Part shown: positions 8,863-16,078 of the stretch, in pieces
Layout: every line of letters starts with the position of its first letter
Numbering within the stretch: position 1 is the first letter of the stretch
From: Methylophaga sp. 41_12_T18
Lineage (GTDB): Bacteria; Pseudomonadota; Gammaproteobacteria; Nitrosococcales; Methylophagaceae
NCBI GenBank assembly: GCA_002163115.1
Contig: MAAI01000052.1
Coordinates: forward strand, 1 to 64,000
DNA: 64,000 nucleotides
Reading direction: 5' to 3'
The notes under the pieces: model-generated
Seen by the model: the letters and a program-made list of their open reading frames with translations, nothing else
What the model was told of the DNA's origin: nothing
Database searches by the model: none
Program-made: the position numbers and the translations under genes

Positions 8863-9792
8863 ATGACACCTCCTCGTATTGTTATCTTCAACGACACCCA
8901 TGGTTGGCACAGTAATCAACTGGTCACAGCTTTAGCTGATTTAGGCATTGAAACTGTACTCGCCGATCTTGCCGACTGCGTTATTGATCTAGACAGTGCA
9001 ACTGGGCTCAACATTCCTGGCTTTGATAATCAATTACCTGCAGCAGCAATGGTCCGAGGCATCGCGCCAGGCAGCTTAGAGCAAATCACCTTACGGATGG
9101 ATGTATTGCATACCTTAGCTGAGCTCAATATTCCTGTATTTAACCCGGCATCAGCTATAGAGCATACGGTTGATAAAGCTCGAACCTCGCTACGGTTGCA
9201 TTTAGCAGGCTTAACGACACCGCGTACTTGGGCCACTGAAAACCGTCAACAAGCAAAGCTAATTGCTCAGCAACAAATAGCTAAAGGTAAGTCGCTGGTC
9301 ATTAAGCCTTTATTTGGTTGCCAAGGTAAGGGTATTGAAAAAATCGACACTATCGACCAGTTTGAAGCTATTCAAGCAGTCGGAGATGCCTTTTATCTTC
9401 AGCAATATATTGAACCCTTTACGCCTGAACAATGGCAGGACTGGCGGTTATTTGTAATTGATGGCAAGGTCTGTGCTGCCATGTCGAGACAGTCTGATCA
9501 CTGGATCACCAATTTTGCTCAAGGTGGCCATTGTCTTGCAACTACGGTTACAGCCGAAATGGAACAACTGGCAATAAAAGCCACCCAAGTCGTACAAGCA
9601 GACTATGCTGGAGTCGATCTAATTAGAACAAAGGAAGGTAGCTTTACCGTGTTAGAAGTAAATAGTGTTCCAGCTTGGAAAGGCCTATTTCAAGCAACTG
9701 GAATTGATGTTGCAAGCAACCTAGCTCAAGCATTAGCCAAACGAATAAAACACCCTTCCACCGCCAACTCAAAGTCAGACCATGCTATCTAG
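8863..9792 (+). CDS. RimK-like ATP-grasp ligase, probable H4MPT glutamate ligase (MptN-like)
   Basis: A 309-residue ATP-grasp protein. The family joins glutamate to a carboxylate acceptor using ATP, and MptN does this for tetrahydrosarcinapterin or H4MPT. Visible ATP-grasp features are SLVIKPLFGCQGKGIEKI near residue 145 (the ATP-binding lysine and glycine loop), WRLFVIDGKVCAAMSR, and the metal-binding end DLIRTKEGSFTVLEVNSVPAW. It follows mch in the same direction, separated by a hairpin, and overlaps the next gene by 11 bp. The role in tailoring H4MPT or methylofuran is inferred from family and position. Equivalent genes are widespread in bacterial H4MPT clusters. Confidence 0.8.
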   Translation: MTPPRIVIFNDTHGWHSNQLVTALADLGIETVLADLADCVIDLDSATGLNIPGFDNQLPAAAMVRGIAPGSLEQITLRMDVLHTLAELNIPVFNPASAIEHTVDKARTSLRLHLAGLTTPRTWATENRQQAKLIAQQQIAKGKSLVIKPLFGCQGKGIEKIDTIDQFEAIQAVGDAFYLQQYIEPFTPEQWQDWRLFVIDGKVCAAMSRQSDHWITNFAQGGHCLATTVTAEMEQLAIKATQVVQADYAGVDLIRTKEGSFTVLEVNSVPAWKGLFQATGIDVASNLAQALAKRIKHPSTANSKSDHAI

Positions 9793-10651
9793 TCAGAATA
9801 TAGAAGAAAGTATCCGCTGGGCGTGTGAACAGGAAGTTGCAGCTCCAAAGCCTGGCAATGTTAACTGCTTTAGTGATGGCCACAATATGCAAGTGCAAGA
9901 CTTCATCGCCAGTGCACATGCTATTGCTCCCGTCTTAGCCCAACAAGATATCGCTATTGGCGAATTGATTCTGCAAGCAATACAAGCCACCCGCACCGTT
10001 GTCGATTGCAATACCAATCTAGGCATTGTGTTACTTTTTGCCCCTCTTTGCTATGCTGCCCATCATTGTGAAAGCTTTGACCAACTACCCGCTGAATTAG
10101 AGCGCGCACTCAATGCTCTAACCGTTTCTGATGCCGAAAATTGTTATCAGGCGATTCGATTAGCCGAAGCTGGCGGGATGGGCAAAGAACAAAATCAAGA
10201 TATTAATGACACCCCAACAATTACCTTAAAACAAGCGATGTTATTAGCCCAAAATAGGGACAATATAGCCAAACAATACGGGAATAATTTCCGAGAAATT
10301 TTCCATCTAGGCCTGCCAAGTTTGACAGCTGCGATTAAATGTGAAGAAAGTATTGAATGGGCTACCGCTTTAGCGTATCTTACGATCTTATCAACCGAGC
10401 CTGATACTTTGATTTGTCGAAAGCAATCATTAGAGCAGGCCAGGGCAGTGACAACGCAAGCAAGAAATTTATTACGTAAAACTAAGAACAACAACAAGTT
10501 AAGTAACAATAAATCAGATATAATTGCTTGGGATAAAGAATTAAAGAAGAACTCAATTAACCCTGGAACCACCGCAGATTTGACCGCAGCGACATTATTG
10601 CTGTGCGCATTCCAGTCAATGTTTTCTTCACAAAGAATTTTGATACCTTGA
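9782..10651 (+). CDS. CitG/MdcB-like (triphosphoribosyl-dephospho-CoA synthase family) protein of the H4MPT cluster
   Basis: A 289-residue member of the CitG family, whose founding enzyme makes the triphosphoribosyl-dephospho-CoA prosthetic group. Family signatures are EVAAPKPGNVN near residues 17-27, NTNLGIVLLFAPL, and a C-terminal NPGTTADLTAATLL. It overlaps the upstream ATP-grasp gene by 11 bp, so it is translationally coupled. The homologue in Methylobacterium H4MPT clusters is called orf5. There is no citrate lyase nearby, so the ancestral CoA-derivative role is unlikely. A transfer on a ribosyl or pABA intermediate of H4MPT is plausible but unproven. The linker near residues 230-255 is Asn/Lys rich. 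Confidence 0.75.
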   Translation: MLSSQNIEESIRWACEQEVAAPKPGNVNCFSDGHNMQVQDFIASAHAIAPVLAQQDIAIGELILQAIQATRTVVDCNTNLGIVLLFAPLCYAAHHCESFDQLPAELERALNALTVSDAENCYQAIRLAEAGGMGKEQNQDINDTPTITLKQAMLLAQNRDNIAKQYGNNFREIFHLGLPSLTAAIKCEESIEWATALAYLTILSTEPDTLICRKQSLEQARAVTTQARNLLRKTKNNNKLSNNKSDIIAWDKELKKNSINPGTTADLTAATLLLCAFQSMFSSQRILIP

Positions 10652-10676
10652 TGCTTTTTAGCGGACAGTATTGAGC

Positions 10677-10705
10677 AGGACATACGTTCCTTGATCACGT
10701 ATAAC
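10677..10705 (+). promoter_or_regulatory. Candidate promoter for fae
   Basis: AGGACA (10677-10682, 4 of 6 to the -35 consensus), a 17-bp spacer and TATAAC (10700-10705, 5 of 6). Initiation would fall near 10711, inside the inverted repeat that follows. Confidence 0.4.
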
Positions 10706-10732
10706 CTCCGACTTAAAACCATTAAGTGGAGG
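10705..10732 (+). promoter_or_regulatory. Inverted repeat covering the fae leader ribosome binding site
   Basis: CCTCC-(G)-ACTTAA, loop AACCA, TTAAGTGGAGG: eleven pairs with one bulged G. The right arm ends in GGAGG, which continues as GGAGGGG and is the Shine-Dalgarno of a short leader ORF starting at 10737. It could be an RNA hairpin hiding that site. If transcription starts near 10711 it would instead be a DNA operator around +1. Confidence 0.55.
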
Positions 10733-10736
10733 GGAA

Positions 10737-10772
10737 ATGGGTATTTTTAACAATTTTTTTGGAACAGGATAA
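10737..10772 (+). CDS. Possible 11-residue leader peptide upstream of fae
   Basis: ATG at 10737 opens [11 protein letters not shown] and stops at TAA 10770-10772. A strong GGAGGGG lies just upstream, and the stop is only 5 bp before the fae ATG. The peptide is glycine, phenylalanine and asparagine rich. Its placement suggests translational coupling with fae, or attenuation together with the preceding inverted repeat. It is too short for codon statistics, so expression is inferred from the ribosome binding site only. Confidence 0.4.
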   Translation: MGIFNNFFGTG

Positions 10773-10777
10773 TTAAC

Positions 10778-11296
10778 ATGCCAGTAATCGATCGCGTACT
10801 TGTAGGTGAATCTTTAGTCATTGAAGATGGTGACTTAGATAACGTAGCTCACATTGACTTACTTATGGGCCCACGTGGCTCAGCAGCAGAAGATGCTTTC
10901 TGCCGCACTATGACAGACCAAAAAGCCGGTGTTAACGGTCTTTTAGCTGTTGTTGCTCCTAACCTTATGGTTAAACCTGCGACAGTTATGTTTAACAAAG
11001 TTACTATCAAAAACATGAAGCAAGCTGTTCAAATGTTCGGCCCTGCACAACGTGGTGTTGCGTTAGCAGTAGCTGAATGTGTTGAAAACGGTACAATCCC
11101 AGCTAGCGAAGCTGATGATTGCTTCATCTGTGTTGGTGTATTTATCTCTCCAACAGCTGACAGTGATCAAAAAATCCAAGACTGGAACTACCGTGCGACT
11201 AAAGAGTCAATCGAACGTGCAGTAGCTCGTGAGCCTAAAGCGGCTGACGTTGTTGCACAATACAAAGACAGCGCACACCCATTTGCAGCTAGCTAA
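10778..11296 (+). CDS. fae: Formaldehyde-activating enzyme
   Basis: Catalyses condensation of formaldehyde with tetrahydromethanopterin to methylene-H4MPT; it is cytoplasmic and usually among the most abundant proteins of methylotrophs. The 172-residue protein matches Fae along its full length: [20 protein letters not shown] at the start, then [20 protein letters not shown] and [11 protein letters not shown]. Codon choice is visibly biased (GGT, CGT, GTT), consistent with high expression. Its own ribosome binding site is AGGA, 8 bp before the ATG, and overlaps the end of the short leader ORF. A hairpin follows the gene. Confidence 0.98.
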   Translation: MPVIDRVLVGESLVIEDGDLDNVAHIDLLMGPRGSAAEDAFCRTMTDQKAGVNGLLAVVAPNLMVKPATVMFNKVTIKNMKQAVQMFGPAQRGVALAVAECVENGTIPASEADDCFICVGVFISPTADSDQKIQDWNYRATKESIERAVAREPKAADVVAQYKDSAHPFAAS

Positions 11297-11319
11297 GTTG
11301 TAAATCAGTTCAAAGCATT

Positions 11320-11339
11320 GCCCTCTCTTTAGAGAGGGC
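11320..11339. terminator. Shared hairpin between convergent fae and hisA-like gene
   Basis: GCCCTCTC, loop TTTA, GAGAGGGC. The stop codon of the minus-strand HisA-like gene lies inside it. There is no strong T-run on either side, so it is at best a weak bidirectional terminator. Confidence 0.5.
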
Positions 11340-12039
11340 GGTGTCCTGTTTCAAAACGTCTAAGCACACCGCTGCTTATCGCTCCCCTATGCAATGCACT
11401 TGCTATTAGTGCGGCATCAATTCCTTGCTCAGTTAAACTCTCCAAGTCAGCCTCATTACGAATTCCACCTGCAGCAACAATTCGGCTATTTACAGCTAAA
11501 CCTTTCATTTTATTTAACAACATAAAGTCAGGCCCCATAGCCTCACCTACAAAATCTAAATTCATCACAATGACATCTTCAGGCCAAGCTTCAGGTTGTG
11601 CTAACAGTGAGTCATTACCTAAGAATTTTCCATGCTGTAGATCCAAAGATAAAACCCCACTTCGTGTATCACTATTTGCTATTAAATCTAACTCGACCAA
11701 ACTCTCACTAGCAAGAATGCAGCGGAGCCCTTTAATATTAGCCAGCTGTTGCCAGTCCTGCCGTGTTTGTATTCCTGCATCTAACCAGAATTCAGTATCC
11801 GGAAAATATTGGTGTAATTTGCTATAAAAATCGATATTAAATTGCTGCTTAACAATCGCATCCAAATCTGCAATATAGATCGTGTTAAAAGGATGCCATG
11901 TTAAAAAGTCTCTTATCACTTCAATAGGTTCCACTGATGAGGTCAGTACTGATTGCAACGGTGCATAATTAGCCCTATCACCTCCGCTAGCATGGACAAC
12001 AATCCCCCCCTTTACATCAATGACCGGTATAATTTGCAC
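11329..12039 (-). CDS. HisA/HisF-like TIM-barrel protein of the C1 cofactor cluster
   Basis: A 236-residue (beta/alpha)8 barrel of the HisA/HisF family. HisA itself isomerises an N-ribosyl phosphate to a ribulosyl phosphate. Both acid-base aspartates seem present: D8 in IIPVIDVKGG and D133 in LSLDLQHGKF. Phosphate-binding loops VAAGGIRNEADL and ALIASALHRGA are also there. It starts with GTG behind GAAGGAAG. It lies on the opposite strand, convergent with fae and only 23 bp from the divergent mfnD. No his genes surround it, so a role in H4MPT or methylofuran synthesis is inferred from context. A stray histidine isomerase is the alternative. Confidence 0.75.
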   Translation of the reverse strand: MQIIPVIDVKGGIVVHASGGDRANYAPLQSVLTSSVEPIEVIRDFLTWHPFNTIYIADLDAIVKQQFNIDFYSKLHQYFPDTEFWLDAGIQTRQDWQQLANIKGLRCILASESLVELDLIANSDTRSGVLSLDLQHGKFLGNDSLLAQPEAWPEDVIVMNLDFVGEAMGPDFMLLNKMKGLAVNSRIVAAGGIRNEADLESLTEQGIDAALIASALHRGAISSGVLRRFETGHRPL

Positions 12040-12062
12040 TGTACTTCCTTCAAAAAACTCAA

Positions 12063-13055
12063 ATGAAACTATTCGTTTACGAACATATTACCAGTGGTGC
12101 TTTAACCGGACAGGATCTTCCTCAAAGTCTTGCTCATGAAGGCGATGCGATGCTCACTGCTATTTTGCAAGATCTTGCAGAAATACCACAGCTGGAATTA
12201 GTCATCTTACGTGATGTTCGTCTGCAAGCTATCGCTAAACTAAATAACGACATAAGCTTGGATTATTTATGGGTTAGTAGTTCCAGTAGCTTTGATCAAC
12301 AATGGCAGCAAGCTTTATCAATAGCTGAACATAGCCTGCTCATTGCACCAGAAACAGAGCAACAGCTCATCTCTATTCAACAACAAGTTATAGACAGTGG
12401 TAAACGTTATCTTGGATGCTCACAACATGCAACAGCATTAACCACTGACAAGCTCGACTGCTTCCAACTCTTAACAAGCCATGGCATTACAACGCCAACA
12501 ACCAAGCTTGCTACAGATTGGCATCTCGCTGATTTTAATTACGCTACCAGTTTTATCGTTAAGCCTGTCGACGGTGCTGGTTGCATTGATACCATGCACT
12601 TTCAAACACCACAACAAGTCAGTCGCTACCTAGAACAACAACCAGAGCCCAAGCTCTCAAAGTTGATTGTTCAACCTTTTATTGTCGGAGAAGCGGCCAG
12701 CCTTAGCTTGTTTATTGATGAAACAGTTTCAGTATTAGCCTTAAATGGCCAACAGATCAGCCAACAAGGTTCACAGTTAATTTGTACGAGCTCTAATACC
12801 AACAATACATTATTAGCTAAATTACCTTTAAATCAGGCTCAAGAGCTTGTAGATAGAATTTTTGATATCATTCCCGGCTTGTGGGGCTTTGTCGGCATTG
12901 ATCTAATCCTATCGGCTTCTGGCCCTGTTGTAATTGAAATTAACCCACGATTAACGACATCTTATCTTAATCTTAAGTCTACATTAACTAACAACCCTGC
13001 TGAATTGCTAATTAATGCAATACCTAAGCAAATAGCCTCAAGGTTTGCATCATGA
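12063..13055 (+). CDS. mfnD: ATP-grasp ligase, MfnD-like (tyramine/tyrosine-glutamate ligase)
   Basis: A 330-residue ATP-grasp protein resembling MfnD, which adds glutamate to tyramine in methanofuran synthesis. It begins MKLFVYEHITSGALTG, a start typical of this subfamily in methylotrophs. The ATP-grasp core shows LTTDKLDCFQLL near residue 140, SFIVKPVDGAGCIDT, and the catalytic end GFVGIDLILSASGPVVIEIN followed by PRLTTSY. No clear Shine-Dalgarno precedes the ATG, and only 23 bp separate it from the divergent HisA-like gene, so its promoter must lie inside that gene. It overlaps the next gene by 4 bp (ATGA). Confidence 0.8.
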   Translation: MKLFVYEHITSGALTGQDLPQSLAHEGDAMLTAILQDLAEIPQLELVILRDVRLQAIAKLNNDISLDYLWVSSSSSFDQQWQQALSIAEHSLLIAPETEQQLISIQQQVIDSGKRYLGCSQHATALTTDKLDCFQLLTSHGITTPTTKLATDWHLADFNYATSFIVKPVDGAGCIDTMHFQTPQQVSRYLEQQPEPKLSKLIVQPFIVGEAASLSLFIDETVSVLALNGQQISQQGSQLICTSSNTNNTLLAKLPLNQAQELVDRIFDIIPGLWGFVGIDLILSASGPVVIEINPRLTTSYLNLKSTLTNNPAELLINAIPKQIASRFAS

Positions 13056-14092
13056 CAAAACACGCTTCTTACTTTTCAGGTTGGGATATTGGCGGTGCCC
13101 ATGTGAAAGTGGCTCGCTGTGATCACTCTGGGAAACTAATTGAGGTTATTCAACTAGCCTGCCCTCTTTGGAAAGGCATTGAGCACCTTCATATAGCAAT
13201 ACAATCAGCTCAACAGCAGTTGGGTAATCAAGGTGATATTTCAGCGATTACCATGACCGGAGAGTTAGTTGATATTTTTGCCGATCGACAAACTGGTGTT
13301 AGTGAAATTTTAGCTTGTATTAACAACTATATACCAGCCGATAAAATTCATGTTTTTGCTAGTAAGCAATGGTTATCTCCTGCTGATTCCAAAATACAAT
13401 GGCAAGATGTAGCCTCGATGAACTGGTTAGCTAGTGCTAACTTCGTAGCTAATAATATTGCTGATGGTTTATTTATTGATCTAGGCAGTACTACCTGTGA
13501 CATTATTGCTATTAACAATGGAGTAGCTTGTCCGCGAGGCTTTGATGATCATCAACGTCAACTCTCTCGTGAGCTCCTCTATACCGGTGCAATAAGAACT
13601 CCTTTGCTCGCACTGACCAATCAAGCTCCTTTTAATGGCCAACTGTTTAGCCTAGCTGCAGAGGTATTTGCAACCACGGGGGATTGCTGGCGCTTGCTCA
13701 ATAAAATTGAAGCCGACATGATTATTGACGACAGTGCTGATGGCCAGCCATGGCAACCGGAAGATTGTGCTCGTCGTATTGCCAGGTTGATTGGCAGTGA
13801 TGCTGATGACCATTCGCCTCAACAATGGCAGCAACTCGCGCAATGGTTTGCCGAGCAGCAACTACATCAGGTCATTAATGCTTGTCTGCAAGTAATATCT
13901 AATCATAACTTATCCTTAGACGCGCCGATTATTGGTGCTGGCGTAGGTCGTTTTATCGCCCAACAATGTGCGCAGCGACTCGAACGACCTTATATTGATT
14001 TCGCTAGCCAAGTCAGTCCCTCATTATCAGCAGCTGCAGATCATGCTCCTGCGACTGCCATTGCTCTTCTAGCTCAACAACAGTTCACGTAA
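13052..14092 (+). CDS. mfnF: H4MPT-linked C1 pathway protein, MfnF-like furan-tyramine coupling enzyme
   Basis: A 346-residue protein with an actin/hydantoinase-like fold. In archaea MfnF joins the aminomethylfuran diphosphate to gamma-glutamyl-tyramine. The sequence shows SGWDIGGAHVKVARCD at the start, ITMTGELVDIFADR, GLFIDLGSTTCDIIAI near residue 150 and GAGVGRFIAQQ. These phosphate-loop motifs are also found in the group annotated only as a probable H4MPT-linked C1 transfer protein. It is coupled by a 4-bp overlap to mfnD, with pabB 10 bp downstream. The function is transferred from the archaeal homologue and not tested in this lineage. Confidence 0.75.
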   Translation: MTKHASYFSGWDIGGAHVKVARCDHSGKLIEVIQLACPLWKGIEHLHIAIQSAQQQLGNQGDISAITMTGELVDIFADRQTGVSEILACINNYIPADKIHVFASKQWLSPADSKIQWQDVASMNWLASANFVANNIADGLFIDLGSTTCDIIAINNGVACPRGFDDHQRQLSRELLYTGAIRTPLLALTNQAPFNGQLFSLAAEVFATTGDCWRLLNKIEADMIIDDSADGQPWQPEDCARRIARLIGSDADDHSPQQWQQLAQWFAEQQLHQVINACLQVISNHNLSLDAPIIGAGVGRFIAQQCAQRLERPYIDFASQVSPSLSAAADHAPATAIALLAQQQFT

Positions 14093-14102
14093 AATAGGCA
14101 CT

Positions 14103-15488
14103 ATGACAGCGAATTTCCCCTCCTTATGTATTGAACTCCCTTATAAACCGGACAGTGCCGACTATTTCGAAGCTATTCGTGATTTATCGTGGCCAGTGTT
14201 TCTGGATAGTGCCAATACAGATCTTGATAGTGGCCGCTACGATATTATGGCTGCTGATCCATTTATTACCTTGCAAACACGTGATTTAGACACCTGTATA
14301 GATTATCGTGACGGTAAACAACAACATAGCAGTGACGATCCATTCACAATATTGCAGTCTATTCTCGCCCCCTTATCACAAGCGAGTTCAGACCTGCCGT
14401 TTACTGGCGGTGCAATAGGTTATTTGGGTTATGATCTAGGCCGTAGAATTGAAGATATTCCACAACAAACTATTGATGCTGAAGATCTTCCTGAGATGGC
14501 GGTTGGCATCTATGATTGGGCCATTGTTATTGATCATAAAAATAAACAATGCTTTTTGGCCAGTAATGGCTGCGATCCCAAAACAGATGAAAACTGGGAT
14601 GCACTCGTTAACAAACTTAGACAACCAGTCGAGAAACAGCAAGCGAAGTTCACGGTCTCGGGCAAGTTACAAGCTAACTTTGACAAAGCCAGTTACCAAA
14701 GTGCATTTAACAAAATTAAATCCTATATCGTTGAAGGCGATTGCTATCAAGTCAACCTAGCTAAACGCTTTGAAATTGAAGCCCAAGGCGATCCATGGCA
14801 TGCCTATAAACTTTTACGTCAATATAATGCGGCTCCGTTTTCGGCCTATTTTGCTACAGACTCAGCAAGTATTTTAAGCTCATCACCAGAACGCTTATTG
14901 CATGTTGCCGAACAGCAGGTTGAAACCAAGCCAATAAAAGGCACACGTCCTCGTGATTTACTAAATAAAAGTAACGATGAAGCACTCGGTATTGAACTAC
15001 AAAACAGTATCAAAGATCGTGCTGAAAACCTGATGATTGTTGATTTGTTACGTAATGACCTAGGCAAAGTCTGCGTGCCGGGCTCGATTTCAGTACCGAA
15101 ACCATTCGAACTGGAATCATTTGCTACTGTACATCACTTAGTAACTACCATTGTTGGCAAGCTTGAGCAGAATGAAACGGCCGTTTCTTTATTAAGAGCA
15201 TGCTTCCCTGGTGGTTCAATCACTGGCGCACCCAAGCTACGAGCAATGGAAATCATTGAAGAGTTAGAACCTCATCGCCGCGGTGTGTATTGTGGCAGCA
15301 TTGCTTACATTGGCTTTGATGGAAAAATGGATAGTAACATCACCATTCGCACTCTCGTTTACAACGATAATCGACTGCGTTTTTGGGCTGGCGGCGGTAT
15401 TGTTGCTGACTCTGATGTAGATGCTGAGCACCAAGAAATCCTTGATAAAGCTTCCGCTATACTCAAGCTAATAGAAAAGCTGCATTAA
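14103..15488 (+). CDS. pabB: Aminodeoxychorismate synthase component I
   Basis: Converts chorismate and ammonia to 4-amino-4-deoxychorismate, the precursor of p-aminobenzoate, which feeds both folate and H4MPT. The 461-residue protein belongs to the anthranilate synthase I/PabB family, with SPERLL, ETKPIKGTRPR (the PIKGT catalytic lysine typical of PabB), VDLLRNDLGKVC, PGGSITGAPKLRAMEI and WAGGGIVADSD. There is no PabC fusion and no glutamine amidotransferase partner in the window. Its position inside the cofactor cluster suggests pABA supply for H4MPT. An anthranilate synthase is less likely given the PIKGT motif. Confidence 0.92.
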   Translation: MTANFPSLCIELPYKPDSADYFEAIRDLSWPVFLDSANTDLDSGRYDIMAADPFITLQTRDLDTCIDYRDGKQQHSSDDPFTILQSILAPLSQASSDLPFTGGAIGYLGYDLGRRIEDIPQQTIDAEDLPEMAVGIYDWAIVIDHKNKQCFLASNGCDPKTDENWDALVNKLRQPVEKQQAKFTVSGKLQANFDKASYQSAFNKIKSYIVEGDCYQVNLAKRFEIEAQGDPWHAYKLLRQYNAAPFSAYFATDSASILSSSPERLLHVAEQQVETKPIKGTRPRDLLNKSNDEALGIELQNSIKDRAENLMIVDLLRNDLGKVCVPGSISVPKPFELESFATVHHLVTTIVGKLEQNETAVSLLRACFPGGSITGAPKLRAMEIIEELEPHRRGVYCGSIAYIGFDGKMDSNITIRTLVYNDNRLRFWAGGGIVADSDVDAEHQEILDKASAILKLIEKLH

Positions 15489-15490
15489 TA

Positions 15491-16078
15491 ATGTTGGTCG
15501 TGAAATTAGGCGGTAGTCTCTATAACACGAAAGAACTCAAAGCTTGGCTCACAGTATTAGCCAGCTATGCTGAACAACAGACTATTATTATCGTTCCTGG
15601 TGGTGGCCCTTTTGCCGATCAAGTACGAACAGCTCAGCTACTCCATCAGTTTGATGATCATCATGCTCACCACATGGCCTTATTAGCAATGGCTCAATTT
15701 GCGTTGCTAATTTCGGGTTTAGAGCCGCAATGCCAACTCTATTATTACGACAAAACTAATCAACCATCAATACCGTCATTATCAGTGTGGCTACCTGAAC
15801 AATCTATACTTGCCTATAGTGAAATTTCACAAGATTGGTCGGTCACTTCAGACAGTCTTGCATTATGGTTAAGCCAACAATTAGATGCAGAGCAATTAAC
15901 GCTCGTTAAGAGATGTCCGCAAAAGAGTCAATTGATAGCCGAGCTAGTACAAGCACAAATATTAGATGCAAGTTTTGAACAATTTTATCGTCAACAAGCG
16001 ATCAAAACTGACATCATTCATTATCAAAACTATGCTGCTTTTAATAATGACAATCAGAATACTGTAATCCATCTATGA
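15491..16078 (+). CDS. mfnE: Amino-acid-kinase-fold protein, MfnE-like furan phosphate kinase
   Basis: A 195-residue small member of the amino acid kinase superfamily. It carries MLVVKLGGSLYNTKELKAW at the N-terminus (the LGGS phosphate loop) and IIVPGGGPFADQVR near residue 38. Archaeal MfnE phosphorylates aminomethyl-furanmethanol phosphate to the diphosphate used by MfnF. It sits 2 bp after pabB and overlaps the next gene by 4 bp, so the whole block 12063-17283 looks like one operon. Length matches MfnE and is too short for aspartokinase or acetylglutamate kinase. Confidence 0.78.
   Translation: MLVVKLGGSLYNTKELKAWLTVLASYAEQQTIIIVPGGGPFADQVRTAQLLHQFDDHHAHHMALLAMAQFALLISGLEPQCQLYYYDKTNQPSIPSLSVWLPEQSILAYSEISQDWSVTSDSLALWLSQQLDAEQLTLVKRCPQKSQLIAELVQAQILDASFEQFYRQQAIKTDIIHYQNYAAFNNDNQNTVIHL

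Noticed and set aside
10195-10722. Minus-strand ORF across the fae leader
   Set aside because: It is antisense to the CitG-like gene with no family match; it appears to be a shadow frame.
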